49,914 nt of DNA from an uncultured Dorea sp. (GTDB taxonomy: Bacteria > Bacillota > Clostridia > Lachnospirales > Lachnospiraceae), in the NCBI GenBank assembly GCA_934295165.1, contig CAKRAT010000007.1, positions 1-49,914 of the forward strand, read 5' to 3'. The translations under genes and the position numbers were made by a program. The notes under the pieces were generated by a model, which made no database searches, was not told the DNA's origin, and saw only the letters and a list, made by a program, of their open reading frames with translations. This document shows, in pieces, positions 17,419 to 26,984 of this stretch. Each line of letters starts with the position of its first letter. The stretch's first letter is position 1.

Positions 17419-20358
17419 TTAATCTCCACCATTTGAGCCTGTGCTGATATCTGCGGCGGATCCCGTGATTAATTCATTCTCTGGTGTAACCTTATAGTAA
17501 TACTCCATGACATCATTACCAACTTCTGCTGCAAATGTTGAACTGTAACCATTTGCAATACGAATCGCAAATGCAATCTGCGGGCTGTCACTTGGAGCAA
17601 ATCCTACAAACAGACCGTGGTCTGGATGAGTCTGGCTTTGCTGTGCGGTTCCGGTTTTACCGGATAATGTAATACCGCTGGAATTTAATTTTGTGAAGAT
17701 ATCTTTATGTTCTGAAGTTACAACGGCTCTCATACCTTCGTGAACTGCCTGCCATGTAGAAGCAGCTACGTCAGTAACGTTATTTTTTACTTCAGGCGTA
17801 TAATCTTTCACGGTTTTTCCTTTCGGACTCGTAACTTTATCCAAAAGACTTAAGTTATATACGGTTCCTTCATTAGCAACCGCTGTAATATATCGTGCAA
17901 GCTGACTGGTAGTATAGTTATTTGTACCTTGTCCAATGGCTGACAATACAGAGTTATCATCTGATATCTGCGGATCTGATTCAGGAATCTCCATTCCAGA
18001 TGTATCGCCAAGACCGAATTCTTCCGCATATTTCTGAAGTTTTGCAATACCGCGCTCACTGGAATAATAGTTCTGAGTACTCTTTCCATCAGAGGTATCG
18101 CTATCCAGTTTAGAATCACCGGTACTATTAAGCCCCAGTCTGTACCCGACTTCATAGAAGAAATCGTTACAAGAATGTTGAATTCCCTGAGATACATTTA
18201 AGTTTCCGTGTGCAGATGGATAAATCCAGCATTTTGGGTTTGGTGTAACTTTTTTGTATACACCGGTACATGGAAGGTATGTGTTTACATCAATAACACC
18301 CTCTGTCAGACCGGCAATTGCGGATAACGGCTTATAGGTAGAACCTGGTGCAGTCTTTTCCTGTGTAGCATTATTATAAAACGGACGTGACTGATTCGTA
18401 AGCAGTTTACTATAATAATCAGAATCCATTGTATTCGCAAGACGGTTATTATCATATCCCGGATAAGAAACACATGCCAGTACTTCACCAGTATTTGGAT
18501 CTGTTGCAACGAGAGAACCTGTACATGGTTCAAGTCCCAGTTGTCCAGGGGTGATTGCTAATGATTGAATCTTACTGCGGATAAAATCATATGCCCCGGT
18601 ATTTCCGGTTTTCAGACCATTGTATTGATCATCATCTTGCTCCAAGATACCTTGTTCATATAACATCATGCATATCTGTCTGCCGGTAATGGTTCCCGAT
18701 TTAATCATATAACGGTAAATCAGTTTATCAAAACTATTATCCGAGTCAACATAATCCAGAATATAATTAATGATTCCCTGATATACTTCACTGGAATCAG
18801 AATACTGTTCATTTGATTTTATATAGTCTTTTAACAGCGAAGTATCTACCCAGTTTTTTGAAATCGCATAATTCAGATAAGTGTATACATTAATAGACTC
18901 ATCGTCTTTCCATGATTTATAAGTATTATCTTTTGTGTCAATGGATTTAGACATTAATACACCGGTTCCGTTTGTAAGAACATCTGATACCAGATAAGTC
19001 AGATATGCCTGTATTTCCTTTGGCTGATCTTTATATGCGGCAGCACTGGAATCGTTAAATATTTTTGTCAGAGAAGCTTTCACTTCTTCTTTTCGTGTGG
19101 CAAAAGCCGATGCTACTTCTTTCTCAGCTTCGCCGGCATTCACATCTGTAAAATGAGTCATATCAAGGACATCATTGTTAATCATCGCATTATACACATC
19201 ACCAATTGGGATAATAACATCACTTCCGTCTTCTACCTTATTTCGGTCAAAATCCAAATTGTTCTGGATTTTGGCAAGAAGTACACCTGCAAGTTCCTGC
19301 TCCAGGATATTATAAGCGGCTTTCTGAAGGTTGGCATCAATTGTCAGATAAAGATCGTTTCCTGCTTTAGGATTTGTTCCTTTTACAGTTTTGATTACCT
19401 TACCGACGTTATTAACATAGAGCTTTTCACTTCCCTTTTTTCCCTGTAACTGGGAATCCAGGGCTTTTTCAAGACCTGATTTACCGACCGTATCAGTTTT
19501 ACTGTATCTTTCCTGATCTTCATCACTTAAAGCGTCGTATTCTTCCTGAGAAATCTGACCGGTATATCCGATGATATTAGCAAAAGCCTTACTGTCGGCA
19601 TATTTCCGCAGGGATTCTTCTTCAACGTTAATGCCAGATAATTTATCCAGATTTTCCATGATATCAGCAACAGTTGCGTCGCTGACATCCTCGGCGATAG
19701 TTGTTGATATATATTTCTGGTAACTGTTCAGCCAGATCTGGTAACGGATATTGATCAGTTTTAGCACCATGGATTTATCCATATTTTTCTCATCGATACC
19801 GAATTTTTGCTTATCTGTACACAGATAATGAATCAGTTCATCTGCAGTTGTTGCTTTCTGTTTTTTAGAAAGTTGATCAATTGTAGATTTACCGTATACA
19901 TCAGCAATGAAACGTAGTTTCTGTGTTTCATTCTGTGCGACAAACTGATAATTATTATTACTGTCGAGGATGACACCGAAATTATTGATGACAGTGTCGC
20001 CGTTAGATTCTACCATCTTGATAACAGACGAAATGGTGGAATTTAAAACTTTATTCTGTTGTGCAATACTGTCATAAGAACCGTTATCTTCAATTGTAAC
20101 AGAATAAGCCAGCTCATTGTAAGCCAGAAGATTACCGTTACGGTCATAAATATTACCACGTGTTCCCTGAATTTCTTTTGTTTTTTGAATCTGCAGTTTG
20201 TAATCATCAAGATATTCCTGCCCTTTTACAATCTGAAGGTAGAATATTCTCTGTACCAGAATTGCTGATGTGATACAAAAGACAATGATCAGCACGAATA
20301 TTCGAGATTGTACAAATTCTGCAATGCCGGATTTGATCCGTTCCCATAAGCTATACAA
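17419..20358 (-). CDS. mrdA: penicillin-binding protein 2 (elongation transpeptidase), enlarged
   Basis: A 979-residue class B PBP that cross-links peptidoglycan with RodA. It has one N-terminal membrane helix (about 18-42), a dimerisation domain (RGNIYDRNGNLLAYN, about 67-81) and a transpeptidase domain with Ser673-Thr-Tyr-Lys676, Ser729-Cys-Asn731 and Lys901-Thr-Gly903. Usual PBP2 proteins have about 600-700 residues. Here about 250 extra residues (about 361-611) lie between LTIDANLQKAA and the GSLVATDPNTGEVLA strand. The frame opens at GTG 20370 directly on the AAAGGAG site, so TTG 20358 is the likely start. It overlaps mreD by 8 bases. Confidence 0.93.
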   Translation of the reverse strand: MYSLWERIKSGIAEFVQSRIFVLIIVFCITSAILVQRIFYLQIVKGQEYLDDYKLQIQKTKEIQGTRGNIYDRNGNLLAYNELAYSVTIEDNGSYDSIAQQNKVLNSTISSVIKMVESNGDTVINNFGVILDSNNNYQFVAQNETQKLRFIADVYGKSTIDQLSKKQKATTADELIHYLCTDKQKFGIDEKNMDKSMVLKLINIRYQIWLNSYQKYISTTIAEDVSDATVADIMENLDKLSGINVEEESLRKYADSKAFANIIGYTGQISQEEYDALSDEDQERYSKTDTVGKSGLEKALDSQLQGKKGSEKLYVNNVGKVIKTVKGTNPKAGNDLYLTIDANLQKAAYNILEQELAGVLLAKIQNNLDFDRNKVEDGSDVIIPIGDVYNAMINNDVLDMTHFTDVNAGEAEKEVASAFATRKEEVKASLTKIFNDSSAAAYKDQPKEIQAYLTYLVSDVLTNGTGVLMSKSIDTKDNTYKSWKDDESINVYTYLNYAISKNWVDTSLLKDYIKSNEQYSDSSEVYQGIINYILDYVDSDNSFDKLIYRYMIKSGTITGRQICMMLYEQGILEQDDDQYNGLKTGNTGAYDFIRSKIQSLAITPGQLGLEPCTGSLVATDPNTGEVLACVSYPGYDNNRLANTMDSDYYSKLLTNQSRPFYNNATQEKTAPGSTYKPLSAIAGLTEGVIDVNTYLPCTGVYKKVTPNPKCWIYPSAHGNLNVSQGIQHSCNDFFYEVGYRLGLNSTGDSKLDSDTSDGKSTQNYYSSERGIAKLQKYAEEFGLGDTSGMEIPESDPQISDDNSVLSAIGQGTNNYTTSQLARYITAVANEGTVYNLSLLDKVTSPKGKTVKDYTPEVKNNVTDVAASTWQAVHEGMRAVVTSEHKDIFTKLNSSGITLSGKTGTAQQSQTHPDHGLFVGFAPSDSPQIAFAIRIANGYSSTFAAEVGNDVMEYYYKVTPENELITGSAADISTGSNGGD

Positions 20359-20869
20359 ATTTACTTGCACTCCTTTGCTCTTCTGCTTCCAGTTTCTTGT
20401 TGATGTGTAATATAATCTGATACAGAATCAGTGTGACCAGAATAGTATATACAAGTTCCGGCATAATGATCTGTTTCAGGTATGCTTCAAAAGCAAAATC
20501 CCCCTGCAAAAGATACATACAGAAGTATGTAACTAAACCATATATTAATTCGCTTCCTGCTATCAATGCAATTGGAAGCTTAATATCATCATCATAAAAA
20601 AGTCTTCGGAATGATCCATTCATATATCCGATCAACGAAAAAAGTAATGTGTAGAATCCAAGGGCATTTCCCCAGAATACATCCGTCAGGAATCCAGAAA
20701 AAAATCCGACGGCAAGTCCATCCTTCTTCCCTCTCATAAATCCAAATGAAGATGTAACAATAATCAGCAGATTAGGCTTTATAGATGCAAAAGACAGTCT
20801 GTGAAAGATGGTGCATTCCATTAAGAAGCATATGATAATTATACAAAATGTAATAAGCTTTCTTTTCAT
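20351..20869 (-). CDS. mreD: rod shape-determining protein MreD
   Basis: A 172-residue membrane protein with about five hydrophobic helices and the typical FGFMRGKKDGLAVGFFSGFLTDVF stretch near residue 45-65. MreD is part of the elongasome with MreB, MreC, RodA and PBP2. It starts 4 bases after mreC and its 3' end overlaps the PBP2 start region. Sequence conservation in this family is low, so the call rests on hydrophobicity and gene order. Confidence 0.9.
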   Translation of the reverse strand: MKRKLITFCIIIICFLMECTIFHRLSFASIKPNLLIIVTSSFGFMRGKKDGLAVGFFSGFLTDVFWGNALGFYTLLFSLIGYMNGSFRRLFYDDDIKLPIALIAGSELIYGLVTYFCMYLLQGDFAFEAYLKQIIMPELVYTILVTLILYQIILHINKKLEAEEQRSASKFV

Positions 20870-20872
20870 GAA

Positions 20873-21751
20873 TTACTCTCCCTTGGTATTTCCGGATTCC
20901 TGCTTGATCAGTTCGCTCTTAGTAGTGGTAATAACCAGAACTTCTTGAAGCTTGCTGAAATCAACCGCTGGTGTGATATATCCGGAACGGGTAAGGTTAT
21001 TGGAATCGGTTTTAACTTCGCTGACATATCCGATAAAGAGTCCTTGAAGGAATCTGTCACTGACATGAGAAGTAACGACCTGTTCTCCGACTTCAATCTT
21101 GTTATCATTATTTGCCAGTTTTTCGAAATGGATTCTTCCGTTCTCCATTTGTTTCAGATCGCCTCTGACGACACAGGTGTCAGAAGTAGAAAGAAGCATT
21201 GCGCTGATGTTGCTTTCATCATCAATGATGGAACGTACTCTTGCATAGTGTGGTCCGACTTCGGTTACAATACCGGCCAGACCACTTCCGGCAAGCACAT
21301 TGCAGTTCTTTTTAATACCGTCTTTTTTGCCTTTGTCGATTGTAAAATCGCTGAACCAGTTAGAACCATTATTAGAAATAACGTGTGCACCGACTTTTTT
21401 GTAATCAGAATAATTTTCGTCCAGTTTATATAATTCTCTTAAACGTTCCAGTTCGTACTCGTCCTGACGGAGCCTTGTGTTGTCAATCGTAAGGTCATCT
21501 ACTTTGGACTGAAGTTTTTTATTTTCTTTCTTCATATCCTGCAATGTCTCGAAATTATCAGAAAGGTCACTCATATAGCGGCCAACGTAACCTATTCCTT
21601 TCTGCATTGGAATGACTGTGTAATTTGCAACGAAACTGATTGGTCCATTCCCTCCTGTAATACGTTCGACACCCATCAGAATGACACAGATGACGATTAC
21701 GATGATCAGCCAGTATTTACTTGGAAGGGAAGATTGATTTTTTGTCTTCAT
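20873..21751 (-). CDS. mreC: rod shape-determining protein MreC
   Basis: A 292-residue single-pass protein: a membrane helix (about 12-30), a coiled coil (about 63-105, QDMKKENKKLQSKVDDL) and two outside beta domains. It scaffolds MreB with PBP2 and RodA. The frame opens at 21763, but that ATG abuts the AGGTGG site. ATG 21751 has 8-base spacing and overlaps the mreB stop as TAATG, indicating translational coupling. Confidence 0.93.
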   Translation of the reverse strand: MKTKNQSSLPSKYWLIIVIVICVILMGVERITGGNGPISFVANYTVIPMQKGIGYVGRYMSDLSDNFETLQDMKKENKKLQSKVDDLTIDNTRLRQDEYELERLRELYKLDENYSDYKKVGAHVISNNGSNWFSDFTIDKGKKDGIKKNCNVLAGSGLAGIVTEVGPHYARVRSIIDDESNISAMLLSTSDTCVVRGDLKQMENGRIHFEKLANNDNKIEVGEQVVTSHVSDRFLQGLFIGYVSEVKTDSNNLTRSGYITPAVDFSKLQEVLVITTTKSELIKQESGNTKGE

Positions 21752-22779
21752 TATCTCATCCACCTATAATTATCTTCTATCATTGAAAATGTCAGTTTTC
21801 TTAAGTCTTTCGACATAATAATACGTTTCAGGCCATTGACTGCACAGGTATCCGGTTCCAGGGCAGTTCTTGACTTGATGCCTACCATCTGTTCGATATA
21901 AATTTCAAGACCGGGCATATTTGCAAGTCCGCCAGTGAGGAAAATACCATTCTCATAGATTGCTTTGCGGACTTCCGGAGGTGTTCTATCAAGAAGGGAA
22001 TGGATGGCTTTGACGCATTCCAGTAACGGATCTTTCATTGCAGCACGGATCAGCATGATAGAAACCGGCTTCCGCATCGGCACACCTGTGATCAGGTCTC
22101 TGCCGGCTACCGATAAGATAGAATCAGAATCTCCGGTAAAGACATTGAAATTCCGTCTCAGTACTTCAGCAGTCTGCCGACCGATCAGGAAGTCGTGACT
22201 GTGCTTTACAAGATTGATAATCCCCTGATCAAACGTATGTCCGCCTACTTTTACGAGACGGTTCAGTACCATTCCGCCTCCGGCCAGTACAGACAGTTCG
22301 GTAGTTTCACCACCGAAATTCGCGATCATGATTCCTTTTGTATTCTGAATATCCAGATTTAATCCGACTGCATCGGCAATCGAACGTTCTACGATATTTA
22401 CTTCTTTTGCTTTGGCTGTTGAATGGATCACAAGATCAAAGAACGCCTTCTTTTCTACTTCGGTAACATCTGTTGGAACAGCAATTACATATTCAGAACC
22501 ACGGGAAAACTGTCTTCCTCTTTTTAATAAGTTCTGAAGAAGAAACTGCATGTCGTTAAATCTGGAAATAACGCCCTCTTTCATCGGAAATGTGATCTCG
22601 ATGTTTGAGGGAGCTTTCCCATACATACTAAATGCATCATCACCAACCGCAAAAATATCACGGTCACGATTGTCTTTAAATGCGATCACGTTCTTCTCTT
22701 TCCAGATCGTGTCTTTTTTCTTATCATAGACCTTGATGTCATAAGACCCAAGATCCAGTCCGTATACATTTCTTGCCAT
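21751..22779 (-). CDS. mreB: actin-like cell shape protein MreB
   Basis: A 342-residue bacterial actin that guides peptidoglycan synthesis along the side wall. The phosphate-1 region is YGLDLGSYDIKVYDKK (5-20), an unusual variant of the common DLGTANT. Phosphate-2 is MIANFGGETTELSVLAGGG (about 152-170), and the adenosine loop is IFLTGGLANMPG (about 281-292). The N-terminal loop is divergent from canonical MreB, so it could be a paralogue of Mbl/MreBH type, but mreC and mreD directly follow. AAAGGA lies 9 bases upstream. Confidence 0.92.
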   Translation of the reverse strand: MARNVYGLDLGSYDIKVYDKKKDTIWKEKNVIAFKDNRDRDIFAVGDDAFSMYGKAPSNIEITFPMKEGVISRFNDMQFLLQNLLKRGRQFSRGSEYVIAVPTDVTEVEKKAFFDLVIHSTAKAKEVNIVERSIADAVGLNLDIQNTKGIMIANFGGETTELSVLAGGGMVLNRLVKVGGHTFDQGIINLVKHSHDFLIGRQTAEVLRRNFNVFTGDSDSILSVAGRDLITGVPMRKPVSIMLIRAAMKDPLLECVKAIHSLLDRTPPEVRKAIYENGIFLTGGLANMPGLEIYIEQMVGIKSRTALEPDTCAVNGLKRIIMSKDLRKLTFSMIEDNYRWMR

Positions 22780-22813
22780 CTGACAGAATCCTTTCTATCT
22801 TGGTTGCAGAATT

Positions 22814-23506
22814 TTACAGCATTCCCTCTTCACGAAAACTTATATAACAATTATTGCCAATTATAATATGGTCTAACAGCTCAATTCCAATTAATGCACC
22901 TGCATCCTGAATCCTTTTTGTTGTCAACATATCTTCCCGGCTTGGAGACGGATCTCCGCTTGGATGATTGTGTAAGATGATAATGGATACTGCATTTTTC
23001 TGCAATGCTTCTATAAAAAGCTCTCTTGGCGTGACCAGGGATGCATTCACAGTCCCTTTGGAAATGGTAGTTTCGCCAAGCAGCTTTGCCTTCGAGTTTA
23101 ACATTAATAATTTCATATGTTCCTGTTTCTCATGTCTTAAATCTTCCATATAATATTGCGCAATCGTTTTTGGATCGGTAAAACATACTGTATCCTGATA
23201 AGACGCTTTTGCAAGCCTTTTTGCAAGTTCAGATATACATGATATCTGAATTGCTTTTACGTTGCCAATCCCTTTGATCTGCTTCAGACGTTCAGCGTTA
23301 AACTGATGAATTCCGAGAATGCCGATTCCGCCGGCATGATAAAGAATTCTTCCTGCAAGTTCCAATGCATTTTCACCGCGGGTACCGGTTCGTAACAGCA
23401 CTGCCAGCAATTCAACGTCACTTAAATGTTCGGCTCCGAGACGGGAACACTTTTCATATGGTCGCTCGTCTCTCGGCATTTCTCTTATGGTATTTGATTG
23501 ATTCAT
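22814..23506 (-). CDS. radC: RadC family JAB-domain protein
   Basis: A 230-residue protein with an N-terminal helix-hairpin-helix region (about 60-80, LKQIKGIGNVKA) and a C-terminal JAB/MPN metalloprotease-like domain with the zinc motif HNHPSGDPSPSREDM (about 177-191). The old name suggests DNA repair, but the molecular role is not established. Its place directly upstream of mreB is conserved in many Firmicutes. No strong ribosome binding site is visible. Confidence 0.93.
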   Translation of the reverse strand: MNQSNTIREMPRDERPYEKCSRLGAEHLSDVELLAVLLRTGTRGENALELAGRILYHAGGIGILGIHQFNAERLKQIKGIGNVKAIQISCISELAKRLAKASYQDTVCFTDPKTIAQYYMEDLRHEKQEHMKLLMLNSKAKLLGETTISKGTVNASLVTPRELFIEALQKNAVSIIILHNHPSGDPSPSREDMLTTKRIQDAGALIGIELLDHIIIGNNCYISFREEGML

Positions 23507-23566
23507 ATTATTCTTCAGATTCGCACGACATTTTTACAGACTCAGTCAAAAGACAGATTCTGTAAA

Positions 23567-23827
23567 TTATAAGAAACGATATATGATAATGGAAAGAATC
23601 ACGCCAATGATACTTGCCATGGTTATCTTTATTGACAGACCAAATGTTATGACCATTACTCCGAGATTCAGAACGATCGGATCGTCTATCCCGAAAGATT
23701 GTCCATAGCCCAGCCAGGATAAAGCCGGCACCCCTTTTGCCAGTTCACCAATAAAGCCACCAAGAACTACTCCTGCCAGCAGAAGCAGAAATAAAGCCCA
23801 GGCGTTTTTACTTCCTGCACCTTTCAT
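23567..23827 (-). CDS. DUF4321 family membrane protein
   Basis: An 86-residue protein with two or three hydrophobic segments (about 9-28, 51-68, 68-85) and a conserved GGFIGELAKGVPALSWLGYG stretch. It is the first gene of the radC-mreB cluster, has a GAGGAGGAG site before the ATG and a candidate promoter at 23869-23897. The function is unknown. Position suggests an accessory role in envelope growth. Confidence 0.85.
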   Translation of the reverse strand: MKGAGSKNAWALFLLLLAGVVLGGFIGELAKGVPALSWLGYGQSFGIDDPIVLNLGVMVITFGLSIKITMASIIGVILSIIIYRFL

Positions 23828-23868
23828 ATGTACTCCTCCTCGTTTTTCCTATCTAAAAAACTCAATAC

Positions 23869-23897
23869 ATTTTATCACATTTCAGAAAAAGTGTATA
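23869..23897 (-). promoter_or_regulatory. candidate promoter of the DUF4321-radC-mre cluster
   Basis: On the minus strand: TATACA (23897-23892), a 17-base spacer and TAAAAT (23874-23869), about 42 bases before the start codon. It has the same -35 hexamer and spacing as the promoter at 7003-7031. No terminator is obvious in the rest of this 145-base gap. Confidence 0.45.
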
Positions 23898-23972
23898 GGT
23901 TTATGATATTAAAAAATTCTTAAACTTCTTTTCATTTTTTTACATAAAATGAGCAGATTAGATAAAATGATT

Positions 23973-25607
23973 TTAAGATTCTGTCTCGAAAGGATGATAA
24001 ACGGAAGCGATCATTTCAGCGACTTTGATACCGTCCATGGCGGCAGAAGTAATCCCTCCGGCATAGCCTGCACCCTCGCCGCATGGATAGATTCCACGGA
24101 TTTCACTCTGCAGGGACTGGTCTCTTACAAGCCGTACAGGCGAAGATGTCCGGCTTTCTACTCCGGAGATAACCGCATCATACCGTGCATATCCCGGAAG
24201 CTTATGGTCAAAAATCTGAATTCCTTCTGTCAGAGACTCTGCAATGAATTCAGGAAAAATGTTTCTGACGTTTGAAAGCTGATACATTCCTTTTATCTGC
24301 GGGGTAATCTCTCCCAGCTGTTTGGAAGGCTTGCCCTGACAGAAATCTCCGAATAACTGCACCGGAACTTTACCGTTTCCTTCAATATATGCCGCTTCTT
24401 CAAGTTTCCTTTGGAATTCGACACCTGCAAGCGGGTGATCACTTCCGAAATCTTCCGGGGACACAGTAACGATCACGGCGGTGTTGGCGTTCTGACCATC
24501 CCGCCGGCTGTAACTCATTCCATTAACGGCAAGACGGTGTTCTTCGGAAGAAGCATTTACAACGTATCCACCAGGACACATGCAGAATGTATAGACTCCT
24601 CTTCCATTACTAAGATTAGCGGTCAGTTTATATGGTGCAGCTGGAAGAAAGGAAGGATAATCCTGACCGTATTGATCCTGATTGATCATTTTCTGTGGAT
24701 GTTCTATTCTGACACCGACAGCAAATGCTTTCGGCTGCATAGGAAGTTCATGTTGATACAACATGGAAAAAGTATCTCTTGCACTGTGGCCGATGGCAAA
24801 TACTGCAAGATCGGTATCGAGCAGATAGCGCTCCTGTTTTTGTGAATCGTGTATTTCCAGCTTAGTAAGAAGCTTTTCTGCGTTATCATTGGAAATGGTC
24901 TGTATATCGGTAATCTGTGAATAGAACCGTACTTCTCCGCCGTGGGCACAGATATATTCCCGCATCTCTTTTACAACCTTGGATAACACATCGGTACCGA
25001 TATGCGGTTTACTCTGATAAGTAATTGATTCCGGGGCACCGTGTTCTGCAAAGATACGGAGTACTTCGTGATTGCGTCCGGATTTGTCTTTTACCAGAGT
25101 GTTCAGCTTTCCATCTGAAAATGTTCCGGCTCCGCCTTCTCCGAACTGAACATTTGATGAAGGATTTAGCTTGCCGGTTTTCCAGAATGCTTCTACATCT
25201 TTGGTGCGCTGCTCTACATCAGCCCCGCGTTCCAGAAGGATTGGCTGGTATCCGTGTGAGGCAAGCATATAACCACAGAACAGTCCGGCAGGACCTGTTC
25301 CGATAATGACCGGACGATGTGCAAGTTCTTTTGTCCCTGTTACTTCGAAATGGTACGTATCCTGTTTTACCTGAAACTGTATCTGGTTTCCTTTCGCTGA
25401 TTTTCTGACTTTTGCTTCATCTTTTACCTGAACATCTACAGAATAGACATAATAAAGATCCGGTTTCTTCCGGGCATCGATCGACTGCCTGCGAATCTGA
25501 AATCCCTGAAGTTCTTCTTTTTTTATGCGAAGTGTCTTTAAAATTTTCCGCTCAAAATCAGCTGGTGTATGTTCAATGTTCAGTTTCATCTGGTTGATCC
25601 GAATCAT
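23973..25607 (-). CDS. uncharacterised FAD-dependent dehydrogenase (COG2509-like)
   Basis: A 544-residue flavoprotein. An N-terminal alpha/beta extension (about 1-95) precedes a Rossmann dinucleotide site, VIIGTGPAGLFCGYMLASHGY (about 100-120). Later blocks include NVQFGEGGAGTFSDGKLNT and the C-terminal IYPCGEGAGYAGGITSAAMDGIKVAE. The substrate is unknown. AAAGGAG lies about 10 bases before the ATG. It follows another flavoprotein gene by 94 bases, and the two may share transcription. Confidence 0.88.
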   Translation of the reverse strand: MIRINQMKLNIEHTPADFERKILKTLRIKKEELQGFQIRRQSIDARKKPDLYYVYSVDVQVKDEAKVRKSAKGNQIQFQVKQDTYHFEVTGTKELAHRPVIIGTGPAGLFCGYMLASHGYQPILLERGADVEQRTKDVEAFWKTGKLNPSSNVQFGEGGAGTFSDGKLNTLVKDKSGRNHEVLRIFAEHGAPESITYQSKPHIGTDVLSKVVKEMREYICAHGGEVRFYSQITDIQTISNDNAEKLLTKLEIHDSQKQERYLLDTDLAVFAIGHSARDTFSMLYQHELPMQPKAFAVGVRIEHPQKMINQDQYGQDYPSFLPAAPYKLTANLSNGRGVYTFCMCPGGYVVNASSEEHRLAVNGMSYSRRDGQNANTAVIVTVSPEDFGSDHPLAGVEFQRKLEEAAYIEGNGKVPVQLFGDFCQGKPSKQLGEITPQIKGMYQLSNVRNIFPEFIAESLTEGIQIFDHKLPGYARYDAVISGVESRTSSPVRLVRDQSLQSEIRGIYPCGEGAGYAGGITSAAMDGIKVAEMIASVYHPFETES

Positions 25608-25701
25608 ATGTGTTTTCGCTCCTTTTACAGTCTGTGATATGTCTCTCTTTTTACTCTTATTTTTATATCTCGTGTTTACATCTTATATTATATATCTATT
25701 T

Positions 25702-26931
25702 TTATACAGCTTTTGCGGCAGCGGTTCCGGCGAGATAACCGGTCGCCCATGCCCATTGCAGATTGTACCCGCCGCAGATACCATCAACATCCAGCAATTC
25801 TCCTGCAAGATAAAGATGATCCACATAACGGGATTCCATAGTTCCTGGGTAGATTTCTTCTGTTGAAATCCCGCCGGCACACACCTGCGCATTGTCAAAA
25901 CCATTAGTAGTATCAATTGTTACTACGCTTCTTTTAACTACCTGAACAAGACTTTTTAGCTGTGTATCTGACAGATCGCCTGTCAATGTGTGCATCCGGA
26001 TACGGGCCTGTTCTAAAAATCTCGGAATCAGTTTCTGATGGAAGATTCCAAGGAGATATTCTGAGCATGTCATCTGCTCTCTCTCGTTTTTTCGCTTCAG
26101 CAAAAGCTCAAAAAGCGCTTCTTCTGTAAAATCCGGCAGAAAATCGATCTTTACCTTTGCTTCCTGCTTTAAGTACAACGATCTGGCAATATAACGGCTG
26201 ATCTGGAAAACCGGTATTCCGGAAATACCGTAAGCGGTAAGCTGTAATTCTCCACGGTCAGAAGCTGCAGGTTTTCCGCTGCATATTGCAGTTACCACAG
26301 CGTCGGTACGGACACCTGCTGCCTTGGCAAATGGATGGTTCTTAACTTTTAACTGAACCAGAGCAGGTACGACCGGAACCATTGTATGGCCCAGATTCTT
26401 TGCAAGCGAATAACCACTTCCGTCTGATCCGAGTTTGGAATTTGCTTTTCCACCGCAGGCAAGAATTACGACATCGGCCTTTTGCTTATACTGCTCTGTT
26501 CTGACTGTAAAACCATGAGATACTGGAACGATATCAGTCACAGGCGCATCTGCAGATATTTTTACATGCAGACGTTCCAGTTCTAATTTTAATAATTCCA
26601 GAACCGTGGAGGCCTGATCAGAATATGGATAGACATAATTCCCCCGCGCTTTGGTCAGGAGTCCAAGGGATGTGAAAAAAGCAATGGTATCTTCATAGCC
26701 AAATTTTTGTAATATTTCTTCTACAACCGGAGGATTGTCACTGCGGAAATAAGACGCATTCATGTCTTTGTTCGTCAGATTGCATCTGCCGTTTCCGGTT
26801 GCAAGAATTTTCTTTCCTACGGTATCCTTTTTTTCGTATATTGTGATCTGCGCCTGCGGGTTCGTTCTTGCGGCTGCAATTGCAGCTACAAGACCAGAAG
26901 CACCGCCGCCAATGACTGCTATTTTCTTCAT
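25702..26931 (-). CDS. HI0933/BaiN family NAD(P)/FAD-dependent oxidoreductase
   Basis: A 409-residue flavoprotein with an N-terminal FAD site (IGGGASGLVAAIAAART, 7-23), the family block TVGKKILATGNGRCNLTN (about 37-54) and a C-terminal GGYNLQWAWATGYLAG. The bile-acid enzyme BaiN belongs here, but most members have no known substrate and no bai genes are near. A promoter candidate, TTGTAA-16-TATAAT (26998-26971, minus strand), overlaps the end of the upstream gene. Confidence 0.9.
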   Translation of the reverse strand: MKKIAVIGGGASGLVAAIAAARTNPQAQITIYEKKDTVGKKILATGNGRCNLTNKDMNASYFRSDNPPVVEEILQKFGYEDTIAFFTSLGLLTKARGNYVYPYSDQASTVLELLKLELERLHVKISADAPVTDIVPVSHGFTVRTEQYKQKADVVILACGGKANSKLGSDGSGYSLAKNLGHTMVPVVPALVQLKVKNHPFAKAAGVRTDAVVTAICSGKPAASDRGELQLTAYGISGIPVFQISRYIARSLYLKQEAKVKIDFLPDFTEEALFELLLKRKNEREQMTCSEYLLGIFHQKLIPRFLEQARIRMHTLTGDLSDTQLKSLVQVVKRSVVTIDTTNGFDNAQVCAGGISTEEIYPGTMESRYVDHLYLAGELLDVDGICGGYNLQWAWATGYLAGTAAAKAV

Positions 26932-26984
26932 ATCTAATTCTCTTCCAAGTGTTGCGTTATTACATCCTTTATTATATTGTGAGG

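Noticed and set aside
20945..21433. 162-codon plus-strand frame opposite mreC, and similar long antisense frames at 24411-24845 and 46323-46850
   Set aside because: They lie fully within well-supported genes, lack ribosome binding sites and have low-complexity, family-free products.
25608..25701. Promoter in the 94-base gap before the FAD dehydrogenase gene
   Set aside because: A TATAAT is present on the minus strand, but no -35 or extended -10 supports it in this very AT-rich stretch.
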